From positions 38,749,059-38,813,058 of the forward strand of contig OY979718.1 of the NCBI GenBank assembly GCA_963855995.1: a stretch of 64,000 nt of DNA, read 5' to 3'. Of the stretch, positions 32,712 through 44,000 are shown in pieces; positions within the stretch are counted from its first letter, which is position 1, and every line of letters starts with the position of its first letter. The DNA comes from Muricea muricata. Taxonomy: Eukaryota; Cnidaria; Anthozoa; Malacalcyonacea; Plexauridae. The notes under the pieces were generated by a model. That model made no database searches and was not told the DNA's origin. It saw only the letters and a program-made list of their open reading frames with translations. The translations under genes and the position numbers were made by a program.

Positions 32712-34302
32712 AGGACAATGGCACTAAAATTTTTTATTGCCCAGATTGAAAGTGTTACCTTTCCTGGTAATGAATATAATATTAAAACCTCACGGATCGT
32801 TTTCGTTTTAGAGTTATTTGCATGTTATTTCACTGCTAATTTACTTCTTGGCGGCCATCTTGGCTCGTATTTTCGAAAAATTATCTTTGCGTCACATGAC
32901 CAGAATGACGTAGATGGCTGGGTAGAATCAAAACACGCAATATATATTATTCAGTGTCTGTCGAGATTACGAACGTTTTGTAAAGAAATTATTGCTTTTA
33001 AACCATTGTTATGGAAAATATTCGCGAGAATCAAATTGGAGAAGTGTTACCGTTACCAATATGAGCCAGAAGTAGGGGGAAAAGGCACCAATATAAGCGA
33101 TGAAAGCGACTCGGTCCGAGAGAGCAATTCGTCGTCCTCGAGCGAAGAAATCGATCAAGAGTTTGAAACAGCAAATGCATGGTGCCTTCAAACTCTTAAC
33201 TGGTGTAAATGTGGACATTGCACTATATCAAAAAAATTGATTGAATGTTTTTGTTGCCATGAGAAAGTGTTAGAGTACGACGAGTATGATGATCTTCTTG
33301 TCCATTGTGAAACACAGGGACAGAAGTGCGTGACATTACACCCAGACTTTCAAGACAACATGCTATCAGAAAGTGTTTTAAAGATAAATGTATGTCGCTA
33401 TCTTGAAGAAAACTGGCCACTTGACGACGAAGATCTGGAACGGGTACACAAACTGTGTCGACTGGTAGCGTACCAGCGATGTTCTCGCTGGGTTTTCCAG
33501 ATTTTACGTGTCACTATGAAATGTTACGTGTCACTATGAACGCATGCATAAGTGCATGCACACAGAAATAATTGAATGTTCTAGTATTTGTTCTGTATAT
33601 TAAACTTGCTTATTTAGTTTACAGTCAAACATGGCAAATAAAAACAAAGAAAACATAACATTTGTGTATAATGCGCTAATACTCTGTTTGTTGTGATGCT
33701 GGAGCGGGTGACATGCTGACATATATGGATTATATAGTGTATACTTTCAAAGCTGGTCATGAACAAGACTATTCTTCAAGACTATTTTAGCGCATATTTT
33801 ATGTTTTGCGTAACCATTTTTGCAGCGAAGCATGTATATGCACGTTGGAAAATATTATATATGTGTAGTATGTTATAGAATTACACACCATTGCCTTTAT
33901 TCAGTCAATATCTGTTCGCTTCTCACAGCACAAATATATTTACCTTACGGCCGAAAATGCATCTACAATCTAGTTTTGGTACATTACAATACAATACTTC
34001 ACTTAATCAATCAAATTGGGATGCATTTGTATGTTTTAGTTGAGCCTTTCTTTGATCTTTCAAGCTTATCGCATTGTAGCTTATATTGTTGGATTTGCGC
34101 TTACCCAGCCATCTACGTCACATGCATAAATTAGCATACGCGGAATTTGTTCAAGATGGCGCCCGGCAGTTAAAATTTCGCGAATGTTACTTCGATATTT
34201 CTTCACAACCATATGCCGTAAAAAGGTAAAAATACGAAATTAAGTATTCCATAGGTGAACCTGATAAGTCTGACCAATAAAAATTTTTAGTGCCATTGTC
34301 CT
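32712..34302 (+). mobile_element. TTAA-target DNA transposon (1591 bp) carrying a P2X7-ballast-domain reading frame
   Basis: TIR start AGGACAATGGCACTAAAA at 32712 and the inverse at 34302. Weaker inverted similarity extends ~220 bp inward on both sides (shared phrases GCCATCTTG, TCACATG, ACGTAGATGGCTGGGTA). Perfect TTAA duplications occupy 32708-32711 and 34303-34306, and excision restores the host transposase frame. TTAA choice is typical of piggyBac and Kolobok elements. No transposase is encoded, so it is non-autonomous. Its only long frame is the P2X7-like one at 33010-33539. Confidence 0.9.
33010..33539 (+). CDS. Stand-alone P2X7 receptor C-terminal (ballast) domain protein, probably damaged
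   Basis: The open frame spans 32718-33539, but its first ~95 codons are TIR sequence. A better start is ATG 33010 (MENIRENQIGEVLP), one base out of frame with the following YQYEPEVGGKG, so a single indel near 33048 probably broke it. The rest: Ser/Glu-rich acidic linker (ESNSSSSSEEIDQEFE), then WCKCGHCTISKKLIECFCCH, QKCVTLHPDFQDNML, ESVLKINVCRYL, and RLVAYQRCSRWVFQ. This Cys-rich, WCxCGxC...CC...C..H..F...VL...AYR...RW pattern is that of the zinc-binding intracellular domain of P2X7, which in many invertebrates is found without the ion channel. No transmembrane segment or channel domain is present. The last residues derive from a duplicated ACGTGTCACTATGAA phrase. Function of stand-alone copies is not known to me. 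Confidence 0.75.
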
Positions 34303-35060
34303 TTAATGGCCAAGGCCATATCAAAAGACGGAGAAGAAAACAATATCTTTCTTGGCGCAGGAGAGCTAAAAGAAAGAGGAGCACAGGGGGTTCACAATGC
34401 TATACTTGCGGCATGTTCGGCGACCCTAGGCGACAACATCGAAGGTGAAGATGCTTTGTTGCCTCAAAGCAAGAAAGTGTTTCGACGTGCTTCTTCTTTC
34501 GGTACAGACGGGGCATCAGTGAACGCTGGAGAGACAAATGGTCTTTGGGCTTTAATTGATCGCGATTTCAATCTTCCTTTGGGCGATGAACCACCGACAC
34601 CTATGATTAAGATTTGGTGCACTGCTCACCGTTCTCAGCTAGCCTGGAAATCTGTCACCAATTCAATTAAGGAAGTAAGTCATCTAATTCAGCAACTTTT
34701 AGTCCGGTCGCTTAGCGGCCAAAATTGGCAAGATCTGTACAAAGCGGACAAAGTCATCATTTCTTTCCCCGCGACTCCTAAGTCAAATTGAAATGTTTTT
34801 GGGGTGTAATGAAGATATTCACAAAATTTATCATCCCGGGGGGGGGGGGAGTTCCGTTTTTGAAATAACGGTTTGGGATGTTTGTTCATGTTTTACTCAA
34901 TCATTGTATTTAATAATAAGGTGTTGGGATATTGCTCAAAGACATTGACTTGACAACAGATAAATGGGCATATAAAATTTCCTGTTTGATGTTCTCACAT
35001 TAAATATCATTGACTGGCAGAGAAACATTGCCAATTGTTGACGTACCACCTCACTGTGGT

Positions 35061-35143
35061 AGCACCCCCCTAACTTGAAAATTTTAGGCACCCGTTCTTA
35101 AATTGATTAGGAGGCATAGTTAATCAATTGTAGGGGGGGTGCT
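35061..35143. mobile_element. Tiny MITE-like inverted repeat, 83 bp
   Basis: Ends AGCACCCCCCTA and TAGGGGGGGTGCT are inverse copies flanking ~58 bp of AT-rich DNA with further pairing (AATTGATTA...TAATCAATT). It lies in the 34705-35165 gap in the hAT transposase relic. Confidence 0.6.
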
Positions 35144-36375
35144 CAAGTTTGTACACGCCAGTACAGATCGTTTGGTTAAGCGACCTCACTATTTCAAGCA
35201 TATCCGCGTTTTTCCATGCATCTGGCATCCAGACACGTGAACTTACTGATGCCGCAAATGCTGAGGGCTGCTGTGTGTTATCATTACCTCGTGTCTTCGA
35301 TGTGCGTTGGACAGAATTCACATCGTCGTTGATTGAAGTGGTTTTGAGGTCTTGGCGTGCTCTTGTTTCGTATTTTAAGAAAAGTAATGAGAAAGAAGCT
35401 TTTTGACCAAGAAACCCAATCTTGACTTGCTGACCTTCCTTGCAGATTTGCTTACTGTGTTTTCACGATACCAGCAACAACTACAATCGGACTCCGTAAC
35501 ATTAATTGACATGGACAGGTACACATCAAATGTAAAGGCAAAGGTTTCAGGATTGAAAGAAACGGCTCTCCTCGGTGGATGGGTTGAAGCCTTAAGCGAG
35601 CAGGTTTCAGAGGAAAAAGGTGGATCTATGTTTTTAAAAGGGGTTGAATTAAACAGAAGAAGTGCACGGCATCGAGACTATCACCATCTTTATGTCACTG
35701 ATACAAGGGACAATTGATGCCATTAAGCATGACATAATTGAGTCTTTGAATGAGTTTTTCTCGCAAAGATTTTTGAGCCAAGAAGATGACATTACCCTGC
35801 TAAAGCCATTTGTAAACTTGCAACACTCTGCCGATTTGAAGAACGTTCACAAACAATTCTTCGTTGATCTAGACTTAATGGAACTTGGCATGGAGTTTGA
35901 CGATGTTTTTAACATGGAAGACGTAGAGGATTTCAGAAAGCTATCACTCAGGGAAAGATTTCAAAGGTTTGCCCAGTCTGATCAACTGCCTAACCTCAAA
36001 ATTGCTTTTGCAATTGCAAGGATCCTTGCAGCCAAGCCACATAGCGCAGATGTTGAACGTTTAATAAGCTGCAGTGTAGCGCTAAAGTGTACTAGTCGTT
36101 CACGAATGCTTCTTGAAACCGAAAACCTCAATTTGTATGTCTATTACAATATGCCTCCATTGGATAAGTGGAATCCTAAGCCAGCTGTGATTTGTTGGAT
36201 GAATGAAAGAGAACGTCGGAATCGAGATCGTCCTAAAGGAAAGCAGCAGCAATATTTCAAGGGAATATTTTCGGGAGCTTCGAATTCAAGTTTGACATCT
36301 GAGGAGACACTGACTGTTTGTCAAGAAGAACCAGTGAACAAAAAGAAAAAAAAACATTTTAGTTACTGTTACTGA

Positions 36376-37229
36376 AGAACATAGACATTTTAGTTATTAA
36401 ACAATAAAGATATTGTCGTCATTTCAGTTCCAATATACCTTTTAGAAGTATGTTTTCCATGCTGAACGGTAAAATTTCTTATCTATCAATGCAATATTTT
36501 CCACTCAATGCAACAGTTTCCACTTTGTTTTTGTTAAAGAACGGTGTAAATTGCTTTTGCCATTCACAATTATACATATATTTTAAAAGCTATATGTGAA
36601 TAAAATCGTCTACATGAACTATATTTGTTAAGTTTGCAATTTTGTTATTGAAGCTATATGTACTCTATTTATGCCTTTGATCATTTGGCATTTTTTTCAA
36701 CTACACAGATTTTTTTTAGAGTTGCACAAATTGATTTAGAACTGCACATTTTGTGTAGAACTGCACGTTAAAAAACCCCTGCCTGCAAGCTTGTTAACAA
36801 GACATTTATAAATGCCTGCAAATGTGTGGGAATGTAAACACAGTTTTTGCAAAACAGTTTATTATAAAATCAGATATTCTTAAGGATTGCTGCAGAGATA
36901 ATTAAGCAATATAACTTGATACAGAGATAATTAAGTAATAATGTATTAAATATGACATCTCTGGCTCTGCAAGCCCAAAGCAGAACTCTGCATGTCCATT
37001 ATTAGCTTATCCCAACTTAAAATCAATCATGCTGCCTCCTGCAAAACTTGTATTGTACCTGTACTGAAGGACTTCATGCAGATGTTCAATTTCACATTTA
37101 ATACTAAGCAAAAATCAAAATAACACTCAAAATCAAAATCACTAGAAGTAATAATTTGCAAAAAAGTTAAATTTACTACAAGAACATACTAAACAACCAG
37201 TTGTCTACTCCAGAAGTCTTTAACGAACG
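36376..37229. other. 3' non-coding part of the hAT element
   Basis: AT-rich sequence between the transposase stop and the right TIR. It contains AATAAA at 36403-36408, a plausible poly(A) signal for the transposase. The phrase AGAACTGCACATTTTGT near 36738 matches a copy near 31760 in the left half, so the element's subterminal regions share short repeats. No other gene. Confidence 0.5.
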
Positions 37230-38050
37230 ATATTTGATATATGATAAACATCGTTTTCTAAATATATGCGATCGACCGTGATTCGAAGTGTTAAAAGTCC
37301 AATAATCCACGCAAACTAACGAAACTGGTCAAAACCTCCACTCCTTAATGAAATCTTTATCGAACGATAATTTTGTAAGAATCTAGCCCACTCTTCTCAT
37401 TTTGCGTTCAAAACCTCCGCAATAGTGATCTATTTTCAAAAAAGTCCAGTTGAAGGTGATTCGCAGTAGTTAAACCATAAAAAACTCAAAAACCTGTTTT
37501 TTGTAATACAATTCCTAATGTTTTTGCCCGGTTGTGACGCCATCTTGGATTCTTCTATTGGGGGTCACGCGCGCTAGGTATACGTCAGCAATATAGGTCT
37601 CCTATATCTATGGTCTATACAAGCTAGGGTGTGCATATGATGTGCATATTTTGCGTATACAGTTTTACATAAGTCATGTACTGTAGTCATGAAGCTAAAC
37701 CAGAACATCCACAAAACAGCAATCTAACATTTCTGATTGAATTTCTGATGATTCATTAATAACTAATTGAGAGTTGTTTAAGTGAATAATTAATTACATA
37801 ATCTTATAATACGTAATAAATATCCATCCACTCTTCATGCGATACAATGCAATTCAAAAAATAGCCTAGTAAATATGGTCAGTTTCTCAGTATACAGTTC
37901 TACGCGACATATCGGGATGCTAGCTGGACTGCTCTTGGCCATCCCAAATAAAGGACTAAAAATATGATTTAATCTAACACTTGGTCAGCCCGAATTTGTC
38001 AAAGTATATTTCTATCGACCACATTATAAATAAATATTCTTGCATATCTG

Positions 38051-41000
38051 CTAATAAATGGGAGGTGTTGCTGATTCGGTGTCATTTCTTTTGCCAAGTA
38101 ATATTTTCTTGATGCAAGCGATACACAGTTCGTTCGCCTCTCTGCCCTCTTGACAGACCATGTAAAAGTTGAGAAAGCCGTGAGGCAGGTCGTCAACGAT
38201 GTACAATTCGACTTTGTTTCCCACGTTTCGAAGTCGTTTGGCAAATTCAATGGAGTCGTCGAGTAAAGGGTCCATGGTACATGCCTAAACATCATGATGT
38301 ATTTTAAAAGAGACATCGTACTATATTTCTATTTTGGCTTACTTTGGAGTAACTGTAATATCCGTTGTTAAATTTTTGATAACATGGTTAATTTCTGAAA
38401 TACAGTATGGATGGGGAAAGGACAAAAGACAGTAGTCATCGCCATCTTGGATATTCAAAACAAGATGGAGGATAGTTGGTGCCATTTGTCCTTGAATATA
38501 TCAGAAATAAAACGTGTCACAAAAATTTAACAAGTGAACGGACATTAGGAGCTGAAAGGTTTTTATCGATGCGCCTAGAGAGAAATATATGATTTTAGAA
38601 AGTGGAAAATAGCTTGGCAAAATGATATCATAACTATTTGCGACATTTATAGTTGTTAAAAGTCAATTCGCGCCAAAAATATATTGTAATATTGTCATGT
38701 CCCTTTAAATAATATGTTTTTAGAGATATGGTAATAAGAGCAAGTAAGCTAACTTACCACTAAGTCAATAGGCGGCAACTTGGACAACTGTTCATCAGAT
38801 GCCACCAAGGGTGAAACATAAGGATTTTTAGCCACTTTAACAAGATGGTCATCAGTTAAAACTCCACATGAACTAACATCATGAAGTTCGTGCGTTGGTG
38901 CGTTACTACAGTTGGATAGCGCACCTTCAGGTTGCGACTGAACTGGATCCTTGATGTTTCCATGGACGAGATCACACTCGCTCGAGGCATGCGCTGTTTG
39001 TCCGCTGCTAGCTTCACTGTCTTTAACCACATCTGGTAATAGCGTGTCACATTCGCTACAGCAGTCATTCTCAGAGGACTGGCGGTCATGAACGCTTGTT
39101 GAAATACCAATGGACCCAGTTTGTTTTGCAGTAGAACCACTTTCATTTTCGTTTGTACTGGTTCCTGTGTACGACGCAAGGCACTGAGTGAGGATGCCAA
39201 TGGGCAACAAGGGATCCAAAAGGGTAAGAAGACGAGATGGTGAGGGTCGGAACTGAACCATAAACGGAGCATATGATGTTAGAATGCCATCCGGAAGACG
39301 AACGCCATACGAAGCTGCTTTTAAACATAGAGACACGGACAGGTTTCCGCCTGTTATACAAGAAAACATATTTTTTTAAAAGGCGATTGTTCCCACTGAA
39401 TTTCGTTTCTTAAAGTGCAATAATTCTTTTTATTGTTTTGAATGTGAATTTGAATGTGATACCCAAAGTTTTACTCGCCATTGCTTCACAAAAGTAAAAT
39501 TTTGAATTTAGGCAATGATTTACATAGAAATGATTTGAGTGAGGTCAAACTATACTGGCGTGTCTTGGTCCGTAAGACCATCTCTCCATTTTTTTAGATA
39601 TTACTATAAAGGTTGCATATATAATAATATAATTAATACTGTACCAATTGTTACTAAATATTGTCAGAAGATGCATCTAAGATCTATTATCTTTACATTT
39701 TTGCATGTACACACATTAGTATCCGTGTCGAAATAAAGCACTGGGACTTGTTGGCTGCAGGTGTAGGATAAAGTCAGTAATGAGATAATTGAGATTCTTC
39801 AAAAGTAAATGTAGGCGTACAGCTGTAATGTGAATGCACAATTACAACATCTTGTAACAACAAGGTGATATCGTTCGCATGGCTTGCGACAGCTTGTTGA
39901 CGTTGCTCGCAAGTTGTCAAGAGACTTTTTGCAATTTAATTATCAAAACTTGTTATCCACAGGCTTGGTGCAAGTTGATTTGACAGCAAATCTGCAAATC
40001 ACAAGCTGCAACAACAAATTTGATGTAACTTGATGAAATCAACACGTTGTTGCAACTTTTTGACAAGTTGCAACCATCCGTTAAAATTGACAATCTGCAA
40101 CAGGTCTGTGGCGTTTTTGGCAGTATGCAGTAATCAATAATTCACGTGCGCAATACATACCAGCAGAATCACCAACTAATGCAATATGTTTCCCAGTGGT
40201 ACCCAGTCTATCGAAGTTCTCAAGAGCCCAGATGTACGCAAAGAAGCATTCTTCCACAGCCCGTGGAAACGGCAGTTTAGGAGCGAGGGAATAGTCGATT
40301 GAAAGAATTGGAACATTAAGTAATTTTGCCCAACCTCGCAAGTATATCTGTAAATACGATGCAACTAAATCAGTCAAGATGGATTTCTATTCGCATAACA
40401 CCTGCGCATATCTAAGGGTTTGGGCGAAAATATGCTTCTCTGACAAGAGATCATTTTGAATTACCTAAACACAAGTTTGTAACTATAATATAATCTGAAT
40501 AATTGTGTTTTTCAAACTTGCTTTTGACAAGACAAGAAGTTGGTATAAGGTAGAAAGGAAATAGAAATTAGCTCCAAATCTTTTTCGGGGTGGGGCTGAA
40601 TATTTTCTTAAAACGTTTTTTAGGAACATCGGTGGTGATATTTCTCGGCACTCAAAAACATTAGGCGTTGGCTTCTAGCTTTTTTACACTAAAAAGACGT
40701 TTTAATAGCCGATACTAGTTCATACACTTTGCTGCTCGTGTTAAAATATGTAAATAAAAGCTTCTGAAATCCATAAATTTAAACTGAAATTACAGGGTTT
40801 CAAAGTAAAGCGCATCACAGGCCGTATCACACATGTCAAGTCGAGTTTCCAGTTCATTCATTTAAATGTTATGACGCAAGAGTCTTGCGCCCAATTGTAA
40901 ACAAATAATAAAGATATGCCTACCTCGTGGGATTTTGACGATTGTGCAACAAATCCTCCACCATGTATGTGAATAATGAGACCGTCTGCTTTAGGTTTAG

Positions 41001-44000
41001 CGTGATGGTTATGGCGCGGATTACCATCCTTATCACGAGTCTGGAAAGACATAGTGTGTACATATCATCACGCTGCTTCTCATGCAAGCAGGTGAAATTA
41101 GAGGCCTGACGGAACCATTTATTGTACGCCCAGCCCGTAGCAAGTCTATTTTCAATGCTAAAAAAGCAAGCCCCCGCTTAGGCTGAGACAAAAATCGCTA
41201 GCCACGCTTTGAGCTTCGCTCAAAAATTTGCTGTCCCGCTACTGTCACGTAAAATATAGCTCTTGCTTTCCGAGGAAAAGGTGGACACAAATACCTTTTA
41301 TACCATTGGAAGTATGCCCAATGCGCACAATTTTGTTTGATGAGCATTTTATTGATATTGAGTGTCCTTTCTTCCGCCAATAAGAGTATATAAATCGAAA
41401 TTTCTTTAACTTTTGTCAAAGATTTGTGTATGGGTACATTGCACAAGCATAAATTTTCTGCTTTCACTATGCGCACTTCACCAAATGTCACTTTTTTACT
41501 TACATTGCACTAGCAGAACACAAAAGTTTCTGCCAGAAGCTTTCTGCTTTCAACTGATGCAGAAACTAGTGCAGTACAATATTATCAGGAGACACATGTA
41601 CAAATCAATTTTTCATCAAAACTTGTTCCACCAAAATATTTTATAAATTAATTTGAACTCGAAGTTTCTGGGAACCCCAAAAATTTTGTGGGAGCAATGG
41701 TCCCATGGTCCGGTCGTATAACCGCTCCCCTTATGATCACTCCTCCGTTTTCAAACTCCCTCGGTTAGCGCAACGGTTTCACATTTTCCTTACACAATCC
41801 CTAAACATACGAGTTTCGTACTGTTTTCAAGCTGTGCATGCCGGTATCGTGTAAACGGGGTCATTCTCTCTAAACCTATACGCACCTGTCCCTCTCGTAG
41901 ATGATACGATAACAGATGAACATTGATTGGTTCTAAACCGACCCAAGAACTTGGTGGTTGAACAGTTACAACGTCTCCACCTTCCGCGTTTATTTCTATT
42001 GGTACTGGAGGAATTTCAAAGAAGTCGTTCACCTTCAGGGCGGATGAAACAATTAAGGGGAAATGCTATACATGAAAAAAAAAAAACAATATTTACACAC
42101 GGAACAATTAAGAATTAAGATGACGATTCTTATACAGCAAATGAGCAAATGCCGTTGGATATGAATTATTTGGAAAAATGTACTCTCAGACTAAAAAGGG
42201 AATAAAATCACATTTGGATAAAATAAATTCAAAAGAATAGATGAAAGGTCATGCAACAAGAAGCTGCCAACGACGTCCAGCCCACATGGCCTTGACTCTT
42301 TGTAAATATCAGCTGCTTTCGTTTAGATACGACGGCGAAATAAAGGTTTTTATATTTATTTATATTTCGAAAATGCTCGTTTCCCAAGAGCAGAAAAATA
42401 AAACGGATTAATTTTGCATAATGAGCTCTGTATGGCACATAGCTCCAGATATGAAATTTGGCTATTTTTTATGCCAAGGTTTTTTGCGAAGTTCATTGAT
42501 TCTCATAATAATATTTGACTTAAAAACAATGATTATAATAAATTTCAGTATGTAAGTTACATTTTTTGGGACACATGAAGCTTGCAGTAGCAAGTTTTTA
42601 ATTTTAATTCTAGTTTTTTGTTCAATCTTGATGTCATTTGATTTGAGCATTTGACTTGCAGCAAAAATAAGTTTCCCCTGTTTTTTCATTCATTTGATTC
42701 GTACAGTTGTATTATAAAAAGAAAATAAGAGGGATGTTAAAATTTGTCTAGATACTTCAAGGTCCTAAATAATCTTTGCACCAAAATTGAATTAAAACCC
42801 AGTCTAGTACCTCTACAACATACATGGTTTCATTTCCACCTGAAAATAATGTAGTAATTACAAGTGCATAAAAAAACTGAACAAATCTGACATCGTTTTC
42901 TACTTCGCGAAACGCCTCATTTTACGATTTTTTTATTGAAATAGATTGTTTGGGTGCTTATAATGTACAATAAACAGAAAAACCAAGAGGTTTATAACTT
43001 CAAAACCCAGGGAGGGGGGGGCATGTCTTTTAGAACAAGTTAAATACAGCTCGTGCACAAAACTTTAATGCTGAAAAGTAATTTTGATTTGGTAGATGGA
43101 AAATATGTCAGGTGGTGTATTGCTTTTCAAAATTTCAGAAAAGTTCCACATTTTAAGCAAAATCAGCTTTGTGCATGCTTAATTTACCTAATTTGCATAC
43201 AAACTCCCAAGAGACATTTAATTAAAATGAGAACTTTTCTTAAGAAAAACAATTCTTATTTATAGAAAAATACAAGTTCGCGTGGCGTTTCGAAGGGCTT
43301 AAACAACTTTTTTATTAAATAAATATAGGTTGCTTGGGTACTTAGGTTGTTGCAACCCCGGGGGTGTGCGTCTATTCGAACGCATTAAAAATGGCTTGCG
43401 CAAGAAATTGCAAGGCTTGAAAGTAAGTTTGAGTAGGTAGGTAAAAAATTTGTTAGGTGTTTTAATTATTGCTGTTCAAAATTTCAAGGGATTTGATCGA
43501 GTTAAAAAAATGTAAATTAGTTCAGTTTTCTTATACACCCTGTAGTTTGATGGTCTTATATAGATTCATCTACCTGAACACCATAACGTTCCGTTAACGA
43601 CCAAAACGCTTTGCAAAAATCTACGTCGACAAGAGTGCTGAGAGATACCAGGCGCTTTGCTCTGAGATCAGGATTAATTAGATACTTGGGACCATTTAAT
43701 ATTGATGCAGCAGCCACAGTGAAGGAACCATCATGGTTAGCATAACCATCTCCAAATGATGCCATACTGATACACACGGCGGTAAGAAAGCCTCGTAATG
43801 CAGTATTGAACTGAAAATTATAAATCAACTTTATAGACTTTTTCCATTACCAGGGGCTGCAAATGCTATTCAAAGGAGGGGAAGACGGTTCAACAGAAAA
43901 GCCAATGACCTGGTCAGATATTAATAGTAATTCATACTAGTAATTAAAATTAAAGGTCTGTTTACATGATCTCAGCTAGACGAGACGGGAAGGGACGCTT

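Larger units (their letters stand above)
32049..36375 (+). pseudogene. hAT transposase (ZNF862/KIAA1586-like branch), interrupted and frameshifted
   Basis: The N-terminal zinc finger of BED/TTF-type (HYVRCETCFSNPNVV ... VVSDHLNSEIHREATK) lies at 32140-32300. Around 32645 a one-base shift leads to SLRCDGSVDRTQIDKIYL (first Asp), cut by the TTAA element at 32712-34302. It resumes with MAKAISKDGEENNIFLGAGE, SSFGTDGASVNAGETNG (second Asp, ~34500), WCTAHRSQLAWKSV, HLIQQLL. A 460-bp non-coding insert or intron (34705-35165) follows, then ISAFFHASGIQTRELTDAAN, FDVRWTEFTSSLIEVVLRSW, and after a shift DLLTFLADLL, ALLGGWVEALSEQVSE. The C-terminal hAT dimerisation region (AKPHSADVERLISC, MLLETENLNLYVYYNMPP) ends at 36373-36375. 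Excising the nested element with one TTAA restores DKIYLMAKAI. Four or more frame breaks make it inactive. Confidence 0.85.
30637..37612 (+). mobile_element. hAT-type DNA transposon, 6976 bp, perfect 8-bp target duplication
   Basis: Termini CATAGATATAGGAGACCTAG (left) and its inverse at 37593-37612. The inverted arms extend about 380 bp (30637-31015 and 37230-37612) with few differences, and share the phrase AAGATGGCGTC.CAACCGGGC. Flanking GTCTATAC occurs at 30629-30636 and 37613-37620. An 8-bp duplication and a hAT transposase relic inside agree. Arms of ~380 bp are long for hAT. Nested inside are a TTAA-type element (32712-34302) and a small MITE (35061-35143). A shorter relative with the same ends lies at 46503-48541. 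Confidence 0.93.

Noticed and set aside
32718..33009. First ~95 codons of the P2X7-domain frame taken as an N-terminal transmembrane region
   Set aside because: The hydrophobic stretch is translated TIR sequence that is mirrored at the other end of the element; a better Met start lies at 33010.
33820..34134. 104-codon Cys-rich frame in the TTAA element
   Set aside because: It overlaps the right TIR and has no recognised pattern; treated as chance.
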